A DNA stretch of 64,000 nucleotides from Virgibacillus_F flavescens (lineage in GTDB: Bacteria > Bacillota > Bacilli > Bacillales > Amphibacillaceae), in NCBI RefSeq assembly GCF_050574275.1, contig NZ_CP192260.1, positions 2,976,001 to 3,040,000 on the forward strand, given 5' to 3'. The notes beneath the pieces were generated by a model. It was not told the origin of the DNA. It did no database searches and saw only the letters and a list, made by a program, of their open reading frames with translations. This document shows, piece by piece, positions 56,397-63,443 of this stretch. Positions within the stretch are counted from its first letter, which is position 1; every line of letters starts with the position of its first letter. A program made the translations under genes and the position numbers.

Positions 56397-56708
56397 CTAG
56401 CCTTCTAATTTCTCAATCTCAAATTTCATATGGTTTAAATCCCAAACATCAACGTCAGTATTTGATAGGATTGTAATTTTTAACTTTTGTCCAACATCAT
56501 ATTGCTCCACATTATCGACTGGAATTTCATAAACTTCGCCCTCTCTTGTCGCCTCATCTTCTTTCATAACAAGTATTTTTTCTGCGATAAGTTTCTCTTC
56601 AATAGTTCCAGTAAAAGAATATTCCACTTGATAATCCTTTGAACAACCTACCATACTAGCAAAAATTAAGTAAACAAAAAATAATCCAGTAATTTTTCTT
56701 GTTTTCAT
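56397..56708 (-). CDS. YobA-like (DUF3221) lipoprotein
   Basis: The protein is 103 residues with a lipoprotein signal (ITGLFFVYLIFASMVGC, lipobox MVGC). The mature part has the oligonucleotide-binding-fold-like pattern FTGTIEEKLIAEKILVMKEDEATREGEVYEI and VDNVEQYDVGQKLKITIL, as in DUF3221/YobA. The ATG at 56708 follows GGAGTGGTCGA; upstream codons lack a ribosome binding site. Role unknown. Confidence 0.65.
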   Translation of the reverse strand: MKTRKITGLFFVYLIFASMVGCSKDYQVEYSFTGTIEEKLIAEKILVMKEDEATREGEVYEIPVDNVEQYDVGQKLKITILSNTDVDVWDLNHMKFEIEKLEG

Positions 56709-56857
56709 TCGACCACTCCTACCATTTAATTCCTCACACAAATTATATCTGAAAATTGTAACATTACATAGTATAATAAAAAAAACACTCTGTTAGAAAA
56801 AGAGATAGATGAAACATTTACTATTGAGCTACAGCCTGTGTAATAAGGAGGTTAAAA

Positions 56858-57124
56858 ATGAAAAAAATCGGTGTTTCTATTTTATTTGTTTTTATATTGT
56901 ACAGTTTCACTGGCTGTAACAATCCGAGTGCAAAAATAACAAAAGAAGAAGCAGAATCAATTGTTATGGAACACCACTCTGAACAAATAATAATAACATC
57001 AGTAAGTCACAAAAGAGGGAATTATATTGTTAAATGGGAAATCGACCCGGATTGTGAGTTTGGTACTTATTATATAAACGACCAGAACGGAAAGATAGAA
57101 AAGGGCCAAGTAACAAATTGTTAG
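56858..57124 (+). CDS. small lipoprotein
   Basis: The 88-residue protein has signal MKKIGVSILFVFILYSFTGC (lipobox F-T-G-C) and a PepSY-like mature part: KITKEEAESIVMEHHSEQIIITSVSHKRGNYIVKWE. The KITKEEAESI opening is typical of PepSY-type domains, which inhibit peptidases or act in the envelope; the call is by pattern only. AAGGAGGTTAAAA precedes the ATG. Confidence 0.6.
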   Translation: MKKIGVSILFVFILYSFTGCNNPSAKITKEEAESIVMEHHSEQIIITSVSHKRGNYIVKWEIDPDCEFGTYYINDQNGKIEKGQVTNC

Positions 57125-57184
57125 TCTAATGAGAAGCTTGTATACGTTTGCTTAAATTTCTAAACATTCAAGGAGGAGATTAAT

Positions 57185-57656
57185 TTGAAACGAAGTGACT
57201 TACTATTAAATGTACTGGATTCAACATACGACAAGGAAAGCTGGTATGCTCCATTTAAAGATGCTACCGAAGGACTTACCGCTGAACAAGCTACCTGGAA
57301 ACCATCGGGAGAAGCGACGAAAACCATTTGGGAGAACGTGAACCATCTTATTTATTATAAAGAAAGACTTGCTGCAACCTTGGATGGCCGTGAATGGTCA
57401 CATAATCTCGACGGTGATGAAACCTTTTATCTTACCCCCCCCATCTACTAGTGATCAGGAATGGAAGAAAACCATCGAACGATCCAAAGACGCGCAACTT
57501 GGATTGAGAAAGGCATTGAGTACAATTTCTGAAAGTGAGCTTGAGCAAAATTCACTTGAGAATAAATTGCTCGATATAATGCTTCATGATGCTTATCATA
57601 CCGGGCAAATAATTCAATTAAGAAAAATGCAAGGATCGTGGCCGTCAAATCGTTAA
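57185..57656 (+). pseudogene. DinB-family protein interrupted at a C8 tract
   Basis: The first frame (TTG at 57185, AAGGAGGAG before it) encodes the N-terminal part of a DinB protein (SWYAPFKDATEGLTAEQATWKPSGEATKTIWENVNHLIYYKERL). It hits a stop at 57451 shortly after a run of eight C (57435-57442). The +1-related frame supplies the rest: DQEWKKTIERSKDAQLGLRKAL and MLHDAYHTGQIIQLRKMQGSW, with the complete metal-site motif. With seven C (one fewer) the frame reads FYLTPPSTSDQEW and is whole. It may be a sequencing error, a broken gene or a phase-variable gene. It is a close relative of the DinB protein at 37457. Confidence 0.82.
57435..57442. repeat. C8 homopolymer at the frame junction
   Basis: A run of eight C in an AT-rich gene. 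Its length decides whether the DinB gene is in frame. Confidence 0.85.
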
Positions 57657-57754
57657 ACCATCCTTTTTTTAATCAACTGATGTCTTGGTATTAAAAGGAT
57701 TACTTGAAACTAAATTACCCCTTATTCGTATTACCGGTAAGGGGGAAAATAATT

Positions 57755-58297
57755 ATGAAGAAAAACATTTTTAAACAGATTGTCACTATTTTCTTGTTTG
57801 GAATTCTTTTATTCATCGTTGCTTGTACTCCAAATACAGAAGCTGAACCAAAAGATAAAAATATCACCACCATTAAAAGGGTGTTGGAACATAGCTTCAC
57901 AGGACCAAATCAGGAATTGAAAGAATTGTGGAGCGGCATTGAAAGTGATGATATAGAGGATACCAGATCGTCTTTAAAAGCTCTAGATGAGTATACAAAA
58001 GAGAGGCTAAAACCGTATTTTACCGTTGATGGCTTTAGAGAATATACCTACACATTTGGCTTTACCTTTTTGAAAACTGCGTACTGGAATGATTATCAGC
58101 TAACTGCTAAAAATATAAATGTGGAACAGTCAGAAATAGAAAATATTTACGATTTTTCATTAGCACTAGCGTATCAAAAAGAAGGAAACGACAAAAAGGT
58201 TGCTACTGTAACTGGTGAAGCAAATATGGATGAAAACGGACAGATAGCTGTTTTGTTAATACGTAACAATGGATTATGGGAAGCATTGAAGCAATAA
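57755..58297 (+). CDS. lipoprotein, unknown
   Basis: The protein is about 180 residues. The start is the ATG at 57755 (AAGGGGG nine bases upstream), with a lipoprotein signal MKKNIFKQIVTIFLFGILLFIVAC (given by ends), lipobox IVAC. The mature part (YTYTFGFTFLKTAYWNDYQLTAKNINVE) is beta-rich. No family recognised. It is downstream of the DinB pseudogene by about 100 bases, with no terminator seen. Confidence 0.65.
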   Translation: MKKNIFKQIVTIFLFGILLFIVACTPNTEAEPKDKNITTIKRVLEHSFTGPNQELKELWSGIESDDIEDTRSSLKALDEYTKERLKPYFTVDGFREYTYTFGFTFLKTAYWNDYQLTAKNINVEQSEIENIYDFSLALAYQKEGNDKKVATVTGEANMDENGQIAVLLIRNNGLWEALKQ

Positions 58298-58447
58298 AAA
58301 GATAGAAAGTCAGGGATTGCCACCGCATTTGCTAACGCTTGGTTTCCCCTTTAATAATTTATATCTACGATTACTTCTATCAAAAGTTTCATATCTCGTT
58401 TTATATTTTATGAAGTTTTTTTCAATACATGGATCTTTTCATACGAA

Positions 58448-58482
58448 GAAGGCGCAGTTCCTTCATCCGGAATTGCGCCTTC
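58448..58482 (-). terminator. terminator of the methionine aminopeptidase gene
   Basis: GAAGGCGCA-TTCC and GGAA-TGCGCCTTC form a long GC-rich stem with a 7-base loop. It lies 17 bases after the map stop codon. Confidence 0.85.
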
Positions 58483-58499
58483 TTGTGATAGTTATGCTC

Positions 58500-59243
58500 T
58501 TACAAAGTAGTAATAATCGGTCCTTCTTTTGTAAGAATAATTGTATGTTCATATTGAGCTACAAAGCTTTCATCGGTTAGGAAGGTCCATCCATCCTCTT
58601 CGGATTGAAAAACTTCCTCTTCTAGTGTAGAGATAAAGGGCTCAAAGGCAATGACCATACCCTCTTTTAATATTTCGTCATCCCAGCGAGCGGAGTAATT
58701 GAAAATATGTTCTGGCTCTTCATGAATCGAGCGCCCAACACCGTGTCCCGTAAGATTCATAATGACAGTTAAGTCATGTTTTTTCGCCACATTGTGTACC
58801 GCTTTTCCAAGCGCACTTTTTTTCGAACCTGGTTTTGCCTTCTCAAGTCCAGCGTCGAATGCTTCTTTAACCACGTCACATATTTTCTGTAAAATTAACT
58901 CACCCTTGCCAACGACAATGGAAATTCCAGTATCTGCAAAATATCCGTTTTTAGAACCTGAAACATCTATATTTACAAGGTCCCCTTCTTGAATAATTCG
59001 TTCTCCGGGAATCCCGTGCGCTACTTCTTCATTTACGCTAATGCACGTATATCCAGGAAAGTCGTATTCTCCTTTGGGAGCTGGTTGAGCCCCTGCTTTT
59101 TCGAAAAGCTCTCCCGCAATTTCATCGAGTTCTTTTGTAGTAATGCCAGGTTTCGTTCTTTGGACTAATTCATCACGAATCGCTCCACAAATTTTACCAA
59201 TTTCTTTTAATCCATTAAAATCTTCTTCAGTCTTTGCAATCAT
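58500..59243 (-). CDS. map: type I methionine aminopeptidase, MapB-like
   Basis: The 247-residue protein is the pita-bread metalloprotease. The first metal ligand Asp lies in VNIDVSGSK and the second in FADTGISIVVG. His is in LTGHGVGRSIHEEP, Glu in VIAFEPFIS and the last Glu in YEHTIILTKEG. It removes N-terminal Met from nascent proteins. Length and sequence fit the second, MapB/YflG-type enzyme of Bacillus rather than the ribosomal-operon copy. Monocistronic. Confidence 0.92.
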   Translation of the reverse strand: MIAKTEEDFNGLKEIGKICGAIRDELVQRTKPGITTKELDEIAGELFEKAGAQPAPKGEYDFPGYTCISVNEEVAHGIPGERIIQEGDLVNIDVSGSKNGYFADTGISIVVGKGELILQKICDVVKEAFDAGLEKAKPGSKKSALGKAVHNVAKKHDLTVIMNLTGHGVGRSIHEEPEHIFNYSARWDDEILKEGMVIAFEPFISTLEEEVFQSEEDGWTFLTDESFVAQYEHTIILTKEGPIITTL

Positions 59244-59373
59244 CGTGTATCCTCACTTTTTTAATGCAGTTTATGTTTAATCGTTCCATTTTGATTTTAC
59301 CATAAACGGAAGGTGTTTCTTCAACAAATCAAACTTTATTATGCAAGAGGGATATTTATGAACAGCAAAACGG

Positions 59374-60237
59374 TTATTTCTTCCGAACAGGTATCCAAAT
59401 TTCACTATACGCGTAACCTTTTTTATGCTTATCCATATTTGTAAACGAAAAAGTAGGAGCATTGATTACTTCATAGTCGGATGAAGGCAGCCATTCTGAA
59501 TATGTTTTTGCCATTGTTTCTTGTAACGTAGATGGAAATGGCCCTTCATTTGGAAATATCGCCCATGTATGAGCTTCGACTTCCACTTTTGCTAATCGAT
59601 CACTTACTTCGCTGCTCGTCGTCAATACGCCTATCAAGTGCGTTAGATCCCCTTCTTCTTTTATGAAATCAGCGTCAGCATTATAGGAAGCATTAACAAT
59701 TTCGTATGGCGCTATATTTTGAAGTGCATGCATTTCTTCTTTTTGTTCATGCGTTATGCTTTCTGCAAGTTTTACAATTTCGTTATTAACCCCTTCAAAT
59801 TGCATGGGAACCCGTTTACTTACACCAGCTAAATGAAACGCTGGTTTTTCTTCAATTCTAAATTCCATAGCAGTTCCTCCTTTTACTGTAATTAAGAATG
59901 ATAACTTAGGTGACGATTTACTTACCCCTGTTTTGATTACATCGGAGGGTAAAAAACCACTCCATTTTTTAAACGCTCTGGTAAATCCGTCCACTGACTG
60001 ATACCCGTATTTGAATGCGACATCCGTTACTTTTTCACCATTCAACAAGTCCTTATTTGCTTCTGATAATTTCCTGCTTTTTATATATTCATTTAACGTC
60101 ATTCCAGAAATGTAGAAAAATATCTTCCTAAAGTGATAATCAGAAACGCCGGCATATTCAGAAATTGCTTCCAGCGACAAGTCATCGGTTAAACGATCTT
60201 CAATATAGTCAATTACTTGGTTTAATTCCTTTAACAT
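59374..60237 (-). CDS. AraC-family regulator with GyrI-like effector domain
   Basis: The protein is about 287 residues. Its N-terminal AraC double HTH has LEAISEYAGVSDYHFRKIFFYISGMTLNEYIKSRKLSEA and VTDVAFKYGYQSVDGFTRAFKKWSG. A C-terminal GyrI/Rob-like domain follows (about 120-287: MEFRIEEKPAFHLAGVSKRVPM, HTWAIFPNEGPFPSTLQETMAKTYSEWLP, KGYAYSEIWIPV), which binds hydrophobic drugs in this family. The architecture is that of multidrug-responsive activators; its target genes are not adjacent. The ATG at 60237 has AAAGGAGGG six bases upstream. Confidence 0.9.
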   Translation of the reverse strand: MLKELNQVIDYIEDRLTDDLSLEAISEYAGVSDYHFRKIFFYISGMTLNEYIKSRKLSEANKDLLNGEKVTDVAFKYGYQSVDGFTRAFKKWSGFLPSDVIKTGVSKSSPKLSFLITVKGGTAMEFRIEEKPAFHLAGVSKRVPMQFEGVNNEIVKLAESITHEQKEEMHALQNIAPYEIVNASYNADADFIKEEGDLTHLIGVLTTSSEVSDRLAKVEVEAHTWAIFPNEGPFPSTLQETMAKTYSEWLPSSDYEVINAPTFSFTNMDKHKKGYAYSEIWIPVRKK

Positions 60238-60355
60238 ACGATCCCTCCTTTCCATACCTACATACTAGCAAAGCGTTGGTAAAAATACTCGACGCTTTTC
60301 GTATAAGAAATATCGATTCGTTACTTCAGATACAACTCCATCGAAACTTAATAGG

Positions 60356-60385
60356 AAAAAGCTTAGTTCCTGTATGAACCAAGCT
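60356..60385 (-). terminator. terminator of the padR-DUF1700-DUF4097 operon
   Basis: On the minus strand GAGCTT-GTTC and GAAC-AAGCT pair around ATACAG, followed by TTTTTCC. It lies about 33 bases after the operon's last stop codon. Confidence 0.75.
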
Positions 60386-60417
60386 CATTTTTTACTATTA
60401 CACATTTAAATCTCCCG

Positions 60418-61218
60418 TTACTTACTAACTGTAATATCGCCATTATCCGTCGAGAGCTTGATCCTATTCTCACCATTCCCAAACACTGCGTTCCCATTAT
60501 ATTTATCAAAAATAGTCACGTCTCCGTTATCCACTTGGACATCAAACGTCACATTAGTTGGCTCTTTATCTGTTTCAATGGTGATCCTTCCATTATCCGA
60601 ATCCAACGTAATCGGCCTATTTAGATTTGGTGTCACGAGCGTAATTTCGCCGTTATCTGTCTCTCCCTGGATTTCTCCGGTCACGTTCTCAAGTTCAATT
60701 TCTCCATTATCTGACTCGACTCGCAAAGCAGTCGCTTCCATATCTTTTAGTTCAAGCGTACCGTTACTGGTTTCTGCATGGATATTTTTTACATTCAACT
60801 GCTCTGCAAGTAAAGCTCCATTGTCTATATCCACCTGCAAGGAGTCATATGTCTTCTTAGGCAAATATACGCGTAACGTTAATTGTGAAGCGGTAAAGTT
60901 AAAAAAATTAAATGTATGTTTATCTTTTATCTTAATAGATAGTTTATTCCCTTTCACTTCAACAGATAATTTTTCCGCGATATCTTTACTGCTTCTTCCT
61001 TCGAGTTCAACCTTTGCCTTGCTATCATCTGTCGGGAAAATTTCTACCTGTTGGTTATCTGCACTTACCTCGATATCTGTAAAGTTCGTACTATCGATAA
61101 CTCTCTCTTCATTGACAGAAGATGATTGTCCCATGGATTGAAACGTAATAAAGCTGCCTACAGCGCCGATAACAATCAGAAAAATTGCGACGATTGCGAT
61201 TTTCTTAACTTTACTCAT
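60418..61218 (-). CDS. DUF4097 membrane-anchored beta-repeat protein
   Basis: The 266-residue protein has one N-terminal transmembrane helix (IAIVAIFLIVIGAVGSFITF). The remainder is a right-handed beta-solenoid of short strands with repeated D-N-G turns (DIDNGALLAEQLN, TSNGTLELKDME, ESDNGEIELENV, ETDNGEITLV, DSDNGRITIE), the hallmark of DUF4097 (YvlB/LiaG-like) proteins. Some members are part of cell-envelope stress operons. It is the last gene of a PadR-led operon and overlaps the DUF1700 gene by 8 bases. Confidence 0.9.
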   Translation of the reverse strand: MSKVKKIAIVAIFLIVIGAVGSFITFQSMGQSSSVNEERVIDSTNFTDIEVSADNQQVEIFPTDDSKAKVELEGRSSKDIAEKLSVEVKGNKLSIKIKDKHTFNFFNFTASQLTLRVYLPKKTYDSLQVDIDNGALLAEQLNVKNIHAETSNGTLELKDMEATALRVESDNGEIELENVTGEIQGETDNGEITLVTPNLNRPITLDSDNGRITIETDKEPTNVTFDVQVDNGDVTIFDKYNGNAVFGNGENRIKLSTDNGDITVSK

Positions 61219-61771
61219 CCTTCAATCCCCCTTTTACAAGTGATACATTGTATTTTAAATAACGTATAAATAAGTTAATTAAAGCTTTTGTAGCGTAAAA
61301 CAATCCGATTAATAGTAATAAGCCAGCACCTGTTAGCATGATCGAGAAAAATAATTCAAACCACTCGAATGTGCTAGGAAAAAACAACGCCTCTATCACA
61401 ACTAAAACCGGTGATACTACGAATGCAAATCCACTGACCCAGCCCGCAAAAACGATAGAAGCTAATGCGATTAACGGGCCAAGGACAATTACAAGGTTAA
61501 AAAACCCTAATCCAATAACTGCCCAAACCGCTCGCAATATGTTCCCAGTGCTAGCAGTTGCTTCCATTTTTTCTACATGATGCGTAGCACGTAATTCCTT
61601 GGCAATATGTTGCGGTGAACCTAAGGATGATGCGATTTGTTCTTCGGTTTTTCCTTCAGCCAACCCCATCGTGAAATGCTCTTGAAAGTCCCGCAAAATA
61701 TCCTGACGTTCTGCATCTGGCAGTCCTTTTAAAGCTGATTCCAGTTCGTTTATAAATTGTTTACTGTTCAC
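61211..61771 (-). CDS. DUF1700 (HAAS) membrane protein
   Basis: The 186-residue protein has an N-terminal HAAS domain (MNSKQFINELESALKGLPDAERQDIL, EHFTMGLAEGKTEEQIASSLGSP) followed by three hydrophobic helix regions (AVWAVIGLGFFNLVIVLGPLIALASIVFAGWVSGFAFVVSPVLVVI region, LFFSIMLTGAGLLLLIGLFY). It is a standard partner of PadR and DUF4097 proteins in envelope-stress operons. It overlaps the padR gene by 11 bases and DUF4097 by 8. Confidence 0.9.
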   Translation of the reverse strand: MNSKQFINELESALKGLPDAERQDILRDFQEHFTMGLAEGKTEEQIASSLGSPQHIAKELRATHHVEKMEATASTGNILRAVWAVIGLGFFNLVIVLGPLIALASIVFAGWVSGFAFVVSPVLVVIEALFFPSTFEWFELFFSIMLTGAGLLLLIGLFYATKALINLFIRYLKYNVSLVKGGLKDE

Positions 61772-62087
61772 TGTCCATACCCTCCCCGATTATATGATTG
61801 ACTCCTTTAGAGAAATCCTTCCATTCCTGCAGCAATTCCTGTAAATAAAGTCTGCCTTTATCCGTTAAACGATAATACTTACGCGATGGACCTTCTTTGG
61901 ATTCCTTTAAATATGTTGTAAAATAATCTTCTTTTGTTAAGCGCCGCAATAATGGATAGACAGTTCCCTCAGAAATTTCTATTTGATCGGAAATTTTTTG
62001 GACTAACTCATATCCATATCGATCTTGTTTATCAAGTAAAACGAGTACACAAAGCTTAAGTACACCTTTTTTAAATTGCACATCCAT
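61761..62087 (-). CDS. PadR-family transcriptional regulator
   Basis: The protein is about 108 residues: KGVLKLCVLVLLDKQDRYGYELVQKISDQIEISEGTVYPLLRRLTKEDYFTTYLKES and RKYYRLTDKGRLYLQELL, a clear PadR winged helix. The start is the ATG at 62087, after GAGGTG; a GTG at 62096 is the alternative. It leads the padR-DUF1700-DUF4097 operon, and the TAGTAC-rich region upstream is a likely operator. Confidence 0.92.
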   Translation of the reverse strand: MDVQFKKGVLKLCVLVLLDKQDRYGYELVQKISDQIEISEGTVYPLLRRLTKEDYFTTYLKESKEGPSRKYYRLTDKGRLYLQELLQEWKDFSKGVNHIIGEGMDSEQ

Positions 62088-62130
62088 TGCTAACACCTCA
62101 TCTCTACTGGTTTAACTATATATTATTAAT

Positions 62131-62200
62131 CAGTACTGTTTAATGTATAGTACTAGTTAATAAAAAATATACCATGTACTACTATACAATGCAAGGTACT
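62131..62200. promoter_or_regulatory. clustered TAGTAC/GTACTA motifs upstream of padR
   Basis: Within 70 bases there are CAGTACTG, TATAGTACTAG and GTACTACTATA, plus a second AAGGTACTG. TATAGTA and TACTATA are inverted repeats about 24 bases apart. This is the kind of operator cluster a PadR dimer could use for autorepression. The 355-base gap 62097-62451 contains this and the leader of the peptide gene, and no ORF over 21 codons. Confidence 0.45.
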
Positions 62201-62451
62201 GTTTTAAACTTTATACTTAAGGCACTAAAGTATTGTGCTTTTATGCGGAGGGAAATGAAATTTTATAGTAAATCTAGTAGTAAAGATATACAAAAAATAG
62301 GAAAATTAAGGAAATAATACCCATTTCGTGTTGGCGGAGGTTATTGTATGATAGATTCATAAGAAGACAGAATTTTCCTTTTTTCAGACTATTTTCAGTC
62401 GATAAGGTCTTTCACTCTTCTTTACACTTATAGGAAAGGAGGTCCTTCTCA

Positions 62452-62670
62452 ATGTCTGCAATGTTAATGTCTTATCAAATGTCACTGGAAGAGAAGTTTT
62501 TAAATGTAGTTGAGAACAGATGGTTCTGGATGGTCTTTGCTCTTGTTATTCTTATCGGGATATTTGCATACGCTTTTTATTGCACAAGCCGTGGTTATAG
62601 CTTTAACGGAAATGTTAAACTTAACTGGCCAAAATTCTGGCAAATGGGCATCGGCTGTAAAGCCTCTTAA
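62452..62670 (+). CDS. short one-TM peptide, possible bacteriocin or export substrate
   Basis: A 72-residue peptide: about 23 hydrophilic residues (MSAMLMSYQMSLEEKFLNV), one hydrophobic helix (residues 24-43, WFWMVFALVILIGIFAYAFY), then a soluble tail with two Cys (Cys44 and Cys69) and NWPKFWQMGIGC near the end. The Shine-Dalgarno AAAGGAGGT is near perfect, so translation should be high. It is followed, after a GGGGG/CCCCC hairpin, by an ABC ATPase and a permease gene. I recognise no family. A bacteriocin precursor or a small membrane-anchored signal are the two readings; the evidence is context only. Confidence 0.65.
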   Translation: MSAMLMSYQMSLEEKFLNVVENRWFWMVFALVILIGIFAYAFYCTSRGYSFNGNVKLNWPKFWQMGIGCKAS

Positions 62671-62684
62671 CTTACTTAAAGTCA

Positions 62685-62704
62685 AGGGGGAATCAGAACC
62701 CCCT
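62685..62704 (+). terminator. intercistronic hairpin between peptide and ABC genes
   Basis: AGGGGG and CCCCCT pair around an 8-base loop, followed by ATTTATT. It looks like a weak or partial terminator that would leave less mRNA for the transporter than for the peptide. Such hairpins are common in bacteriocin operons. Confidence 0.7.
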
Positions 62705-62726
62705 ATTTATTAGGAGACGATAATGC

Positions 62727-63443
62727 ATGTTAGAGATTCAGAACCTATCAAAAAAATTCAAAAAACAAGTTATCATCGATAATCTAAGTACAACTTTCTC
62801 GCAAACAGGAACCACGGTTATCGTCGGAGTCAACGGAAGTGGTAAAACTACTTTGTTGAATATGATTACGAATCTGCTTCAGCCGGATTCGGGTCAGATT
62901 TCACTCGACGGGCTGAATCCAGGCACGCGTGAATATAAATCGAAGTTCTTTTATCTGCCTTCTGATTTTTATTTACCTGGTTACATGACTGGTAAAGAAT
63001 ATGCCCACTTTGTTTTAAGTCGATATGATACAAGTAACCATGATCAATTATCACATCTATTACATCTATTAGATATGACGCCAAGTCAAAACAAGACAAT
63101 TGAGTCCTATTCGTTTGGGATGAAAAAGAAAATCCAAATTGCAGTGGCGATTGCGGCCAATACGGATTATATAGTTGCAGATGAAATTTTAGGAGGACTT
63201 GATTTTGATACCGTAATTATCGTCCAGGAGATTTTCGCTGCAATCAGCGATAAGAAAAAAATCATCATTGTTTCACATGAACGCAATACCATTGATCGGT
63301 TTCCTGAGGATGTGCGCCTTATGCGCGAAGGTACATTGACTTCGTTTACGGGGTCTCCAGACGAACTAACAAATTTTATAAAACAGGAGAGCGTCTTACA
63401 TGACAAACTCGTTGAAATTCAAAAACATTTTATGCATTCTTAA
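62727..63443 (+). CDS. ABC transporter ATP-binding protein
   Basis: The 238-residue ATPase has Walker A GVNGSGKT (34-41), an atypical ABC signature YSFGMKKKIQIA in place of LSGGQ, Walker B DYIVADEILGGLDF, and VSHERN (His-loop). The layout is of the bacteriocin-immunity/export type ATPases (as in SkfE or YydI) more than of the drug-export type. Start at ATG 62727 (GGAG nine bases before). It overlaps the permease by 44 bases. Inferred to act on the 72-residue peptide. Confidence 0.85.
   Translation: MLEIQNLSKKFKKQVIIDNLSTTFSQTGTTVIVGVNGSGKTTLLNMITNLLQPDSGQISLDGLNPGTREYKSKFFYLPSDFYLPGYMTGKEYAHFVLSRYDTSNHDQLSHLLHLLDMTPSQNKTIESYSFGMKKKIQIAVAIAANTDYIVADEILGGLDFDTVIIVQEIFAAISDKKKIIIVSHERNTIDRFPEDVRLMREGTLTSFTGSPDELTNFIKQESVLHDKLVEIQKHFMHS

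Noticed and set aside
60458..61141. 227-codon plus-strand frame inside the DUF4097 gene
   Set aside because: It mirrors the repeated D-N-G codons of the real gene and gives a low-complexity Ser/Leu product. It overlaps a gene with family support.
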